Shown: positions 1 through 11,373 of the stretch, one piece after another | Position numbering within the stretch: the first letter of the stretch is position 1 | Layout: every line of letters begins with the position of its first letter | Assembly (NCBI GenBank): GCA_015698045.1 | Contig: BLAL01000257.1 | Location: forward strand, 558,001 to 622,000 | DNA: 64,000 nucleotides | From: Rhizophagus clarus | Lineage: Eukaryota > Glomeromycota > Glomeromycetes > Glomerales > Glomeraceae | Reading direction: 5' to 3' | Notes under the pieces: generated by a model | Databases searched by the model: none | Told to the model about the DNA's origin: nothing | What the model saw: the letters and a program-made list of their open reading frames with translations, nothing else | Translations under genes and position numbers: made by a program

Positions 1-262
1 GAAGATCAAGGATTTTTTTTCTAGATTAAATTTTTAGCTTAGTACTCCCTTCATATTTTTACTAACGTTTTTTTGTAGGGCGTAGTTTTTCTCTTTTCTT
101 TTTTTATAAATTTAGCGTAAAAACAAAAAAATAGAGATAATAGCAAAAATTCAAAAAAAATTAATGGGTAGATTAGCCAATTATATTGACCTGGTCTATA
201 GGTATTTTATCAAAATGTATCGTACATAGTACACGCATGCTTTCAATAAAATGCATTAACCA

Positions 263-960
263 GCACTTGTTGCAGCAAATCCCTATCTTAATGAAGATAA
301 CCAAAATCATTTTATTAGACATATATTTACTTGGAAAATTATGTAACTAATTTAAGATCTAAAATAGATATCCCTACAAAGAATATGGTTATTTCGGTAA
401 AATTGCTACAAGAAATAAACACTTATTAAAAGAGTTTACAACGCTGATACAGTGAATTTAACAAAGGATTTTCTAAATTTCCAGGTAAAGATTTTTGCAC
501 ATGAGCCAGATATCGAATTAAAAGTATAAGGATTGTTAAAATTAATTGAGCAATTGTCAATAACTCACGTTAGGGCTGATGAAATTGTTAAAATTGCGGC
601 AATAAAAATATGTCAGCAAGTTATGGAATTCTCGGTATTTATGGACTCGAAGACATCATCTATTCATTTTAATAAAATGATGGTCAGTATCGTATAATTA
701 ATGATTTTTGTAAGAAAACTATGTTAAAGTTAAAGAAAAAATCTATTTAAATTATCTTGGTTTCGTTTAAGAGGCTAAGGAGCCGATAATTTGATTTTTC
801 TTTTTTGAGAATAATATTAAAATTGACCAAACACAATGAAAGGTTACCATGGGATGAAGACGATAAATTGACCTCAATTGTATGTATTTGTTATTTTTTC
901 TTAAGCGGACGAGATTTGGATCCCTAAATAGGAAAATATATACTCATGCAAAGATATCAG
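263..960 (+). pseudogene. decayed CC-family (coiled-coil partner) gene
   Basis: Family landmarks appear in order but in shifting frames: ALVAANPYLNEDNQNH near 263, YVTNLRSKIDI near 340, ADEIVKIAAIKICQQV near 575, SWFRLR near 755, WDEDDKL near 850, CYFFLS near 885 and KIYTHAK near 935. These match the C-terminal domain of the CC family, and the closest relative in the window is the copy at 31594-33078 (shared FFENN.KI and YVT.L..KIDI). Several stops and frame changes interrupt it and the coiled-coil N-terminus is not recognisable, so it is not functional. It shows that the cluster extends to, and probably beyond, the left edge. Confidence 0.75.
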
Positions 961-1706
961 ATATTTCGTCTAGAATCAGTTAATTAGTGATGGCTTGTTT
1001 TTCATTATTTATGTAGCAAATAATCCAATATAATTCCTGATTATTAATTTTTAATTGCGAGAAAATTCATATTTATGTTACTCATATTGAATATTATACA
1101 AAAATTCTATTTATAAACTTCTAGAATGGCTTATACACTTTATTTTATTTTAGATCATTTAAATCATATGAAAATATACATAATAAATACAGTAAATTAC
1201 ATTTATTTTAACATTATTCCAAAGGGTAATCCAATTCTCCAAGATCATAATATATTAAACTAGTTACATGGCGGTTTAAATATTTGAGATTAGTAGTATA
1301 ATGGCCAATCACGTGTACGCCCTCCTCTTCAACAGTCGTAGGTTGCTTTGACCGCATATAAACATTCAATACAATCTTCATTATCTTGTAAATATTAAAT
1401 TCTCTGAAATCCACCAACAAATATAAGATTACTAAATATCTCGTGGCGCAATCAGGAATTCTCCCTAACAGCTAATAGGTTTAATAAATCGGTTAAATAA
1501 TTTATTCTTTTGATCTCCCTTTAATCTTATTAAATGAAAGTAGCCTTTGAGATCTAGTCATGTGCACAAAAAAAAATCATGATTTGCGTCACATTACCCC
1601 ACGGCTTAGACATTGATTAGATGATCTAATTTTTTGGTCCACTCTCACCCTTATTTGTTTAGGTTCGTGGCACTCATATAATAACTTTAATTTTAACATT
1701 TTTATC

Positions 1707-1739
<33 letters not shown>

Positions 1740-1781
1740 TTTTTTATAAACAAAAAAACAAATAAATAAATAAAATAAATA
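961..1781. other. AT-rich spacer upstream of CC gene
   Basis: I see no convincing gene. A run of 29 A lies at 1707-1735, just ahead of the next start codon. A 68-codon minus-strand ORF at 1214-1420 has no family resemblance and is probably chance. A CACGTG hexamer lies near 1309. Confidence 0.5.
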
Positions 1782-2957
1782 ATGACAGATGATAATAATA
1801 CGGTAAAAGATTCGTCTCAAAAAACTCAAGATGGTCAAATGCAAGATCCTCAAGTTTCCGATTCAAATAATATAAATAATATTAATAACGACAATAATAG
1901 CACAAATAACATAAACGTTCCCCCGAATTATAAACAAATCTACGAAGATCTAAAAAAAACTTTGAAAGATAAAGAAAAAGAAATCGAAAATTTAAAACAA
2001 AAAAATATTGAATTAGATAATAAGGCTTCTAAATATCAATATGCTCTTGGGGTTGCAACTGATACACGATTACCAGATAATGATGAAAATAATCCTATTA
2101 ATCTTAAAAAAGATATTTTATCACTACAAGATTCTTTAAAAGATTATACTACATGTAAAGGTAAAATAGACATCAATAGCGCGAGAATACAAAACCTTTT
2201 GAAGGAATATGGAAGCAATACAATAATTTCAGAAAAAGACCAAAACAAAATTTTAATAAGAGCCGTATTACAACGTCATGTTATTGAAAAAATTTTTGAA
2301 TATGCGAAAGAATATTTTGATAAACCAGATAATCACCAAAAAAATACGTATGGAACCGAAACTCATATATACCAAAAAGTTAGAGAATTAATAGAGTTAA
2401 CAAGAAATTTCGCAAAAAACCGTACTGAAATTGATGATCCAACTAAAGTATTACCTACTAAAATACGTCAACAAGTTTGCGCAGCTCTTGGAAACAAAGG
2501 ATTCAATGATATGATTGATAATGATAAAAAAACATTCCCGCATTACTTTATAAGTCATTTCCAAAATAATTTGAACATCGAACTTAATAGATATCGTAGG
2601 ATTAATGATCCTGAAAAAAAAAAAGAAATTGAAGACATGGCTGCTGACATTATTAAAAGATTTGTTACTTTATTTTGGTTTCGATTTAAAGTTCAAGAAC
2701 CAATACTTGAACATATTTGGCCTAAAAGTGATGATATAATAGATCCAAGCTATATGGAAGGAAAATGGGATGATGATGAAATCGATAACTTGGTTGTAGA
2801 TATTTGTTATTTTCCCTTAATAGCACAAGAATTCAATAATGAATCAAAACGTCAAATTTATACAAAAGCTATAATCTTTCAAAAAACAAAACCCGAACAA
2901 CCACCATTGCAAGAAATTAGTCAGTCAGTCCAATCAAATTTATGTTCTAATTGTTAA
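1782..2957 (+). CDS. CC-family protein, short coiled coil (391 aa)
   Basis: Intronless ORF of a family I do not recognise outside this window. Residues 1-48 are polar and Asn-rich. Residues 50-85 are a short coiled coil (KDKEKEIENLKQKN). Residues 88-370 are the conserved domain shared by all CC genes here, with landmarks YALGVAT, CKGKIDI, AVLQRHVIEKIFEYA, IRQQVCAALGNKGF, EIEDMAADIIKRFVTLFWF and YMEGKWDDDEID. The C-terminal tail is variable. It lacks the long IQEKDNx heptad array of its relatives, so it is a short-arm form. It converges on the Hsp70 gene ending at 3082 with 124 bp between stop codons, so their 3' UTRs may overlap. The start follows a poly-A-rich leader. Function is unknown; a partner role with Hsp70 is inferred from context. 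Confidence 0.85.
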   Translation: MTDDNNTVKDSSQKTQDGQMQDPQVSDSNNINNINNDNNSTNNINVPPNYKQIYEDLKKTLKDKEKEIENLKQKNIELDNKASKYQYALGVATDTRLPDNDENNPINLKKDILSLQDSLKDYTTCKGKIDINSARIQNLLKEYGSNTIISEKDQNKILIRAVLQRHVIEKIFEYAKEYFDKPDNHQKNTYGTETHIYQKVRELIELTRNFAKNRTEIDDPTKVLPTKIRQQVCAALGNKGFNDMIDNDKKTFPHYFISHFQNNLNIELNRYRRINDPEKKKEIEDMAADIIKRFVTLFWFRFKVQEPILEHIWPKSDDIIDPSYMEGKWDDDEIDNLVVDICYFPLIAQEFNNESKRQIYTKAIIFQKTKPEQPPLQEISQSVQSNLCSNC

Positions 2958-3081
2958 TAATACTATAACAAATTCAACCAGTAATAACTCTTATGGAAAA
3001 TTTAGGCATAACTTAAATGTAAAATATTCTTATAAATAAACACAGATATTTATTAAATAAAGGTATTAATTGTATTATCTT

Positions 3082-5173
3082 CTAAAGCTCATTTACATCA
3101 AACTTTGTTTGGAAATTTTGTCCATTGAGTTCATTCTTTGCAAATGCTGTAATTTCCATTTGACCAAAAGAAAATCCAAAGGTAACTTTATTATCAAAAC
3201 CATTAGGAAGGAGAATTCGTAGTATTCCTACTAACTCCATTTCATCTTCATCGTGATATATTGCATCATGTTTTGGAGTTTTATACAATTCGAATTTTAA
3301 GGCTTTTTGAGATTGAGTAAGGGGTTTATAACCACATTTTGGAAATTCTTTGTCAACTTCTACTTTTGTCCCTCTTTTTACAAAAGTTTCAAAAAGATAA
3401 ATTTTATCATCAAACACTCTGCGGCTAAATGGATGAAAATCATTCTTCCATTTACCCAAAATTTTTATTCCATAAGTGAATTTCAAAGTACGTGAATGTA
3501 TCACGTGTCGTTTAAGTTTATCCATTTTATGTGCATTAGAGGAATTTTTTAAACTTAATCCATACATAGCTGCACCACGAACGATCGCTGCTATAGGTTG
3601 ATTAGGAGGAATAATTTTGACTTCATCCTGAAATTCTTGTTTAATTCTCTTTTGTAAATATTTGCTTTCACTAAATCCTCCAACTAAAAACATTGCAGAA
3701 CAAGTTTCTTCATTATTTCGACTATTGAAAAGTTGTATACGTATCATATTAATAATTCTCTTAATAATAGGATCAAACCAACTTTTTACGTCATCATATG
3801 TAATTTCAATTATCCATTCATTTTCTTCCATGATTTCTCTGGTTTCTCTACTGACATATTGTAATAAAACTGGAGCATTCTCTTCGATATCCAGGTCATA
3901 ACGAAATCCTGTATTATCCCCTGTGAACGGTTCTTTTACACGTCTACAAAATTCTTGAATCATGTATTGTAATTGACCATAATGATTCTCTATTAATAAT
4001 TCTATGGGTCGAGTTCCAAGTTTTTCCTGTAAAAAATTAATAAATAATCTATCGATAAATGTGCTTCCACAGAAATCTCCAGTACGTTCGGTAACTTCAC
4101 CCAATTGCAATGGTTTAATTCCATTTAATTTACGAGTAGTTAAATCTACGGTACCACCACCGCAGTCCACAATCATAAATGTCGCTAGAAAAATTCAAAT
4201 AGAAAATTATATAAATAATTTTTTTAAAATATTTAACTAAATATTTCGATATTTACTTCCTGCATTTAACAGATCATATTCTTGTAATTTGCTTTCCATA
4301 CAATAAATTGCAGCAGCTTCGGCTGTTAAAAAAAAAAATTCATTAGTATTAATGAATAAAGGTTTTGTTTCTGAATTTTACTTACGTTCTGTTGTAAATT
4401 GTAGCTTTGGTGAGTCTTTATCTTTAATGAAGTTCGCCTGATGTGCGCATCTTCTCATAATATCTTGGTCTATTTCTGAATATTCTGCAGGAACGGTAAA
4501 AACAAAAAGAACATTTTCTGTAAAGTCAACTCCCCATTTCTCGACCACTTCCTTAATTTTCTAATTAATGAATTGTATAAAGATTAATACACCTAAATTT
4601 CTTGTTTTTTTTTTTTTAAAAAAAATATATATATATATTATTTTACCACTCCAAGTTCACGCAGATAATCAGTGATCGCTTTCTTATAACCATCTGATCC
4701 AAGTTGAACCGGAAGTCTAGGCCTAAGATCTTCTTTTAATTTACCTAAATATAATTTAAATAATTCAACCGGTCTCGTTTCATTTCTGTTTCTTTGATTT
4801 GGTCGTTTAGATAATGCTGCATGTCCCCATGCCACAACATTTCTGAAATTAGAATCATATTGAAGTACAGTGTTTGTCTTCAAGTTCACTTCTCCTGGCC
4901 ATTTATCGTTTGTACGAATGTCCTTGCTATTTTCAACATGACAATAAGTGAATCCCTATAATAACAATACATTATCTTGTTTTTTTTATAAGGCATTAAT
5001 TTAACTTTGATAATTTATCCTTACCGAATAAGTAGTACCAAAATCTATAAAAAGTGGTCAAGAAATAAATTAAATATGTTAAAAGCAGGTAAAAAAAAAA
5101 ATGACAATGAAATTTTTACTATTCTATACCCGCCTAAACCAACTACGACACGAATATCTCTTAGCCAGGACAT
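3082..5173 (-). CDS. HSPA12-like Hsp70 (570 aa, 6 exons)
   Basis: Exons: 5134-5173, 5025-5044, 4647-4955, 4386-4560, 4257-4322, 3082-4184 (1713 nt). Hsp70-type actin-fold ATPase. The phosphate-1 loop DFGTTYS is at residues 14-20, on its own 20-nt exon 2. Phosphate-2 DCGGGTVDLT starts at residue 210 and the adenosine motif LVGGFSES near 370. The last ~140 residues replace the canonical substrate-binding domain, as in HSPA12-type proteins, and contain the MELVGIL and FGFSFGQMEITAFA blocks. Oddity: exon 1 ends TTAG followed by GCGGGT, so the first intron needs a GC-AG splice; the nearby GT would break the frame. It is convergent with the CC gene at 1782-2957 and head to head (244 bp) with the next Hsp70. 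It probably binds ATP and acts as a cytosolic chaperone-like switch; its client is unknown. Confidence 0.85.
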
Positions 5174-5417
5174 GGTTGTCCTTTTGTTTTTTTAACATAA
5201 GCCATATTTATCATATTTATACTTAAACATATATTACATAATCATTATTATCACGTTATTCTGTTTGTTAAACATCACTCGAAGAATCATTGGTTCGAAT
5301 TATGCATTTGCATATTTGATATGAAAACAGGAATTAACAAGGGAATAAATCATGAAGGGCTAAGTTAATCTGAACTATTTTTGTAAAAAAAACATTCGTT
5401 TTTTTTTTCCTAAAAAA

Positions 5418-7588
5418 ATGACCTCGTCAAAACATGATATTGAAGTTGTCGTCGCAATTGGTAATATTTTAATTATTGTTTTTGGACACTTGGTTTTTAA
5501 CGATATTTAAAAACGTTAATAAACTTAAATCCACGTTATCAAATTTATATAGACTTTGGTACAGTTTCTTCTGTAAGTGTTTAGTTATTATTTCTTGATA
5601 ATTCAAAGTTTATATCTCAAATTTGTATAATGCTATTAACAATATTTAGGGATATGCTTACGCCAATAAAAGTAATCCAAATGAAATCACTGTAGAAAAT
5701 AAATGGGATGGTTTTACCGGTTATAAAACTCCAACAATCATAAAATATGATGAATCATACTCATCCATAAGATCTTGGGGATTTTTCGCCCTACCTGAAA
5801 GACCAAGGAAGAAGAGGAATGCTTCTGATGATAATCAATCTAAACCCATAGAATTATTTAAATTATTTTTACTTAAAGGAAATTCTTCTTTACCGGATAA
5901 ATTGGATTATAAGAAAGTTATTTCAGATTATCTGGAAAAGTTAGGTGAAATGATTAAAGGAAGAATAAATACTCATTGGCCAAGTTTAGATTTTTATAAT
6001 CAAGTGTTAATTGTTCTTACGGTAAGTATTATAAATATAATAATTTTATATTTAAATTTTTCTTTATTTAATTATATATTTTGTCTGATTTTATTATATT
6101 TAAAGGTACCGGTAGAATTTGATGATGACGCAATTGCAATAATGCGGGATTGCGCTTTTAATGCAAAATTAATTAAAGAGAGAGACAGTAGATATTTGTT
6201 ATTTATTACGGAACGTAAGTATCACTAAGTATTTAAGAAAAAAATTTGTAATATTCTTAATATATATAATATATAATATATATATTATATATATCAAATG
6301 TTAAATTAGCTGAAGCAGCTGCGATACATTGTTTAAATTCTTCGGAAAAAAATAAGTTGAAACCTGGAGGTTCGTAATTTTTTTTTAAAAATAATAATTA
6401 ATATAAAATTTTTATAAGTAAAATAATTTTATTTTATTTTATTTTTTTTTAATAAATGAATTTAGATTCATTTATGGTCGTGGATTGCGGTGGTGGCACT
6501 GTAAATTTAACAAGTCATGAATTATTAGAAAACAATAAGATAAGTGAAATAACAGAATCTACTAGTGGAAATTGTGGATCAAGTCTTATTGATAAAAAAT
6601 TTATAGAATTTCTTGGTCGAAAATTAGGAAGTTCTACTATTGAGTCGTTAGAAAAAAATCATTATAATATACTACAATATATGGTACAAGAGTTTTGTAA
6701 AGATGTAAAAATTCCTTTTACTGGACAAAAATCAGAATTTCAACGTTATGAAATAATTTTAAAAAATTATCCATCAGTTATTGAAAAAGCGAAAGAACAA
6801 GGATTTTTAAGAGAATCTGATTCAATATGGGTTGAATTTAATGATGTTAGAGGAATGTTTGATCCTTTAATAAAAAAAATTATAGACTTGATAAAAGGAC
6901 AATTGGCTCAACAACCAAATAAAGAATGTTCAGCTATTATGTTAGTTGGTGGTTTTAGTGAATCTAAATATTTACAAGATAGAATTAAAAAAGAATTTAA
7001 CAAAATAGTATCCAATATTTCTGTGCCATCGCAACCTATGATTGCAGTTGCAAAGGGTGGTGCTCAATTTGGTCTTCGAACGGAAACGACTGCATATCGT
7101 GTCTTAAGACGAACATATGGTACGTTAATTTTCTTAATTTCATTTTAAGTTCGCGATTGTATATTGAAGTGAAATTAAAGTTGGATTTTATCTATATTAT
7201 AGGAACAGACACTATACGAAGATCTTTACCTGGTGATCCACCATCACAGATACTTCCAAATGGATATACAATCATTTTTGATGCACTTGCAGGACGTGGT
7301 AAACCAATCTCAGTAAATGAGAAAGTAGTTAGAGAATTTAAACCACATTCAATAATGCAACGTAGTATTAGTTTTGATTTATACGTTACAAAAGCGTTAA
7401 ATGCAAAATTTTGTAATGATCCTGGAGTTAGTTTATTACGTCCTTGGGAAATTGAATTACCGGAAAATGATAATTATGAAGATATAACAATTTTATTCAC
7501 TTTAACTTTTGGTGCAGTGGAAATTTTGGCTACAGCTGAAAATCAAAAAACTGGTGAAAAATATCAAGTTAAAGTTAAATATGATTAA
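5418..7588 (+). CDS. HSPA12-like Hsp70, V subtype (547 aa, 7 exons)
   Basis: Exons: 5418-5460, 5553-5572, 5650-6021, 6106-6214, 6310-6369, 6466-7119, 7203-7588 (1644 nt). This subtype reads MVVDCGGG, where the CC-paired copies read MIVDCGGG, and carries an extra intron splitting TYG/T near the NBD end. Phosphate-1 is DFGTVSS rather than DFGTTYS. Phosphate-2 reads GGGTVNLT, replacing the Asp equivalent to Hsc70 D206 with Asn, so cation binding or hydrolysis may be altered. The adenosine motif LVGGFSES is intact. The C-terminal exon (PGDPPSQILPNGY...) differs from the I subtype and is about 130 residues. The gene is divergent from 3082-5173 across 244 bp, which could be a shared promoter. It has no CC gene downstream. 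Confidence 0.85.
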
Positions 7589-8990
7589 TTTTTTTTTTTC
7601 ATTTAATTTCTTATCATCATTTTATAACCATGTAATTTAAAAAGCAATAAAAATATTAACTTTATTTAACATCAAGGAGTTGTAACATTACACATACAAA
7701 GAATTTTGAGGTGCTTAAAAAATTTGTAAAATTTGTATAAATTTGCATGAAATTTCGGAATAAATTTGTTGCAAGATTGTCAAAAATTATAATAGACGTA
7801 TTACACTATTTTATTGGATTTTGTCAAATTATAGATTTTTTTACTAAATAGTAAATGTAATTACTCAAATGTTAATAAAATAGGACCATTTTATCTTTTT
7901 TAGTATATGTGAAATTTTTTTTATAAAAAAAAATTAAAAAGCGCTGGTAAATTATCTGTTGTAAAACTTAAGACTATATTTATATACAAATTTAAATAAG
8001 TATATTTTTTGATAAAATTTATAATTAATATAAAAAAATACAATTAAACTAATTGGTATATTGATTACTTGTAAATAATTAATACAAAATCACCATTTAA
8101 TATAAAAAATATCATATAAATCCTTTTTTATTTTTTTTATTTTCAATCTAAACTAATCTACTTAGATATATATATAATAATAAAACCTAATATAATTTAA
8201 TATTTAATTTTTTATATAAATTCATTACATATAATTTCTAGTAAATTAAAGTTTGAATTTCTATAACTAATTAAAAAATTTAACTTTAAAAAAAAATATA
8301 TATATATATATTAATTTGTATTATGTTTTGCAAATTTATTTCATTATAAATTAAAAGCCTATATTATATTTTAATTTATATTTATAATATTATATAATTA
8401 GTATTATAAGATTATAAAATTTTATTAGTAAACTAATAACATTAATATCATTTTTATATTTATTACTATAATATTTTATTTATTTTTTTTAAAAAAAATA
8501 ATAATTTTGCTTTATTTAAATTTGCTTATTAATAAATTTAAAATTTTTTTTAACTGTTAATTAAATTACTTATAAAATTAATCTAAAAATTGATAAAAAT
8601 AATAAACTAAACCAGCAGGATTAATAGATACAATAAATAAAATTAATTCTATTAATTTGATTTATATTTTAGTCAATATTCAATTTGGTTTAAATTATAC
8701 AATTAGTACAATAAGAAAAATGATTTTCAAATAAAACTAGGCAAGATGTTGACATTTTTTTCTTTATGCTAATAATGCATTTTTGGTTATATAGAGTTTT
8801 TTTTTTAATTACTAATAGAAAAAACGAATATTATGGCCGATTTGAAATTTTATTAATTGATTAATGTATAATTTAACATTTAATACATATATAATAACTA
8901 TCTGCTATGTGATTTTTTTTAACTTATAAATTTATTCAGCTGATTAGTAAATATACCGTATGTCATAAAAAAAAAATAAATTGAAATTGC
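7589..8990. other. very AT-rich spacer at centre of mirror-image block
   Basis: This 1.4 kb spacer lies between two convergent V-subtype Hsp70 genes. It consists of runs of A and T and short (TA)n stretches, with no ORF worth calling. It is the centre of the inverted gene order running from 1782 to 15038. Confidence 0.6.
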
Positions 8991-11163
8991 TCATATTCTA
9001 ATTTTAACACCAGATTTTTGGTTAATTCGATATTCTTCACCGGTTTTTTTATTTTTAGCAGTAGCTAAAATTTCTACGGTACCAAAAGTCAAAGTAAGTG
9101 AAATGATTACATCATCATAATCGTCATCATCATCATCATCATCATCGTCGTCGTCGTCGTCGTCAACATCAGGCAATTCAATTTCTAAACGACGTAGTAA
9201 ACTGACCCCAGGTTCATTACAAAATTTTGCCACGGGCTCTTTTGTAACATATATATTAAAATTGACACTACGTTGTGTTAATGAGGAAAGTTTAAATTCC
9301 TTAACTACTTTGTCATTTACCAAAATTTCTTTACCACGACTTGCAATTGTTTCAAAAACAACAGTATACCCATTTGGAAGCATTTCTGACGGTGGATCAC
9401 CTAGTTTAGATTTTCGTACAACGTTCGTCCCTGTAAATGAAGAAATTATTAGAAGCATATTTAAATAGACTAAATTATATTAAGTAATTGTTATACCATA
9501 TGTTCGTTTCAAGACACGTTTTACTACTGATTCCATTTCAAGGCCAAATTGAACACCACCATTTAAGACAGCAATTACAGGTAACTGTGGTACGAAAATT
9601 TTCGACACAATTTCGTTAAATTCATTTCTAACTCTGTCTTGTAAATATTTAGATTCACTAAATCCACCAGCCAACAATATAGCTGAACATTTTTTGTTTT
9701 TATTTTGTAGTTGATCTAATTGTCCTCTTATCAAGCTTAATATTTTTGTTATAAAAGGGTCAAACATTTCTTTAACGTCATTAAATTCAAGTGTTATCAA
9801 CCAATCAGCTTCTCTTAATAATCTTTTCTCATTTCCTTCTTCGATAATATCTTTTAAATATAAGGGGTGCTTTAAACGATATTCTTCTATATCTATTTCA
9901 TACTTGCGAAAATCCGATCTTTTCCCTGTAAAAGGAAGTTTTGCATTTTCACAAAATTCTTGTACCATATATTGTAATGAATTGTAATACTTTTCTTTTA
10001 ACAATTCAACAGTAGATTTTCCTAATTTACGACTAAGAAATTCTATAAATTTTCTATCCACAAAACTTGACCCATAATTTCCACCTTTAGATTCCGTTAT
10101 TTCACCTATCCTATCATTTGCTAATATTTCATGACATGTTAAATCTACCGTACCACCACCACAATCCACAACCATAAATGATTCTGTAATAGCACGATTT
10201 ATTAGAAATACATTTCAAATAATATATGCTTAAAATATAATAAGCTACGAACCTCTAGGCTTTAAATTTCGTACCTCGTCCACGAAATTCAAACAATGTA
10301 TTGCTGCGGCCTCAGCTATAATATTTATTTATTGAGAATATACTTCTTAGGAAACACTGGAGGAAAAAAACTAATACTTACGTTCTGTAATGAATATAAG
10401 ATTTCTACTATCTTTTTCTTGAATTAATTCTGCTTTGTGAGCACAATAACGCATTATTTCAATTTTTTCATCATCAAATTCTGTCGGTATCTAAAAAAAA
10501 AAAAATTATCAAGAGACCAGATTATTATTATCAATACTAAATTTTAACAAAGTTCACATACCGTAAGTACAAATAACACTTGATTATTAAAATCTACTTC
10601 CCAAGCGGCATTTATACTTCCTTTAAGTTTTTCACCTAATTTTTTCAGATAATCTATAATAACTTTTTTATAATCTGGTAATTCAGGTAATTCCATCGAA
10701 GGTTCTTTTAATAAGTATAATTTAAATAAATCTATAGGTTTATGTTGATCGGGATTCCTCATCCTAGGTAAGGCCTCTGATCCCCAAGACTTAACAGTAG
10801 AGTTATCATCATCATATTTTATAATTGTTGGAGTTTTATGACCTACATGACCTATCCATTTATTGAATATACTGATGTCTTTAGGATTGGATCTGTGAGC
10901 ATAACCGTATCCCTAAATGAGTATTATTTACGAGCAAACAGAAGGTTAAGATACATAGTGAATTATTAAAGAGAGTTTCAATCTTCTTAATTAGAAGCTT
11001 ACGGAATATGTTGTACCAAAATCTGTAAAAAAAAATTTGCTATGAGAAAATAATTTTGAAATATTAAGAAATGATCAAATTTGCTTTATTGAATATATTA
11101 AACATTACCAATTGAAACAACGACTCTGATATCTTCTCTTAAAAATGAAGCGGACGAAGACAT
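8991..11163 (-). CDS. HSPA12-like Hsp70, V subtype with poly-Asp loop (574 aa, 7 exons)
   Basis: Exons: 11109-11163, 11003-11022, 10562-10912, 10382-10490, 10253-10315, 9497-10183, 8991-9430 (1725 nt). Mirror partner of the gene at 5418-7588, with the same exon plan. Phosphate-1 is DFGTTYS and phosphate-2 is DCGGGTVDLT near residue 206. The adenosine motif is LAGGFSES, with Ala in place of the first Val. A loop in the C-terminal domain carries a run of about 15 Asp from a (GAT/GAC)n microsatellite at 9125-9165. The terminal half resembles the 5418 gene (KLGDPPSEMLPNGYTV). It is head to head (210 bp) with the Hsp70 at 11374. The start codon follows an AT-rich leader and gives MSSSASFLREDIRVVVSIG. 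Confidence 0.85.
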
Positions 11164-11373
11164 CTTTTTAAGCTTTAAAAAACAAAATCAAAAATGCGCA
11201 TATAACATATTGGTAAGGTATGACACGCATAAACGTTTACTCCTTGATAATCTTTCTGATTGTAGACTTGAAACCAGTGAACAATATTATCCATGTTGTG
11301 AAACGATAAAAATCGACGGATTTATAAAAGTCTGATAAATTGTTACAATAATTAGTTCGTTTCACTCGAAAAA

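Noticed and set aside
1214-1420. 68-codon minus-strand ORF
   Set aside because: No resemblance to either cluster family and no supporting context.
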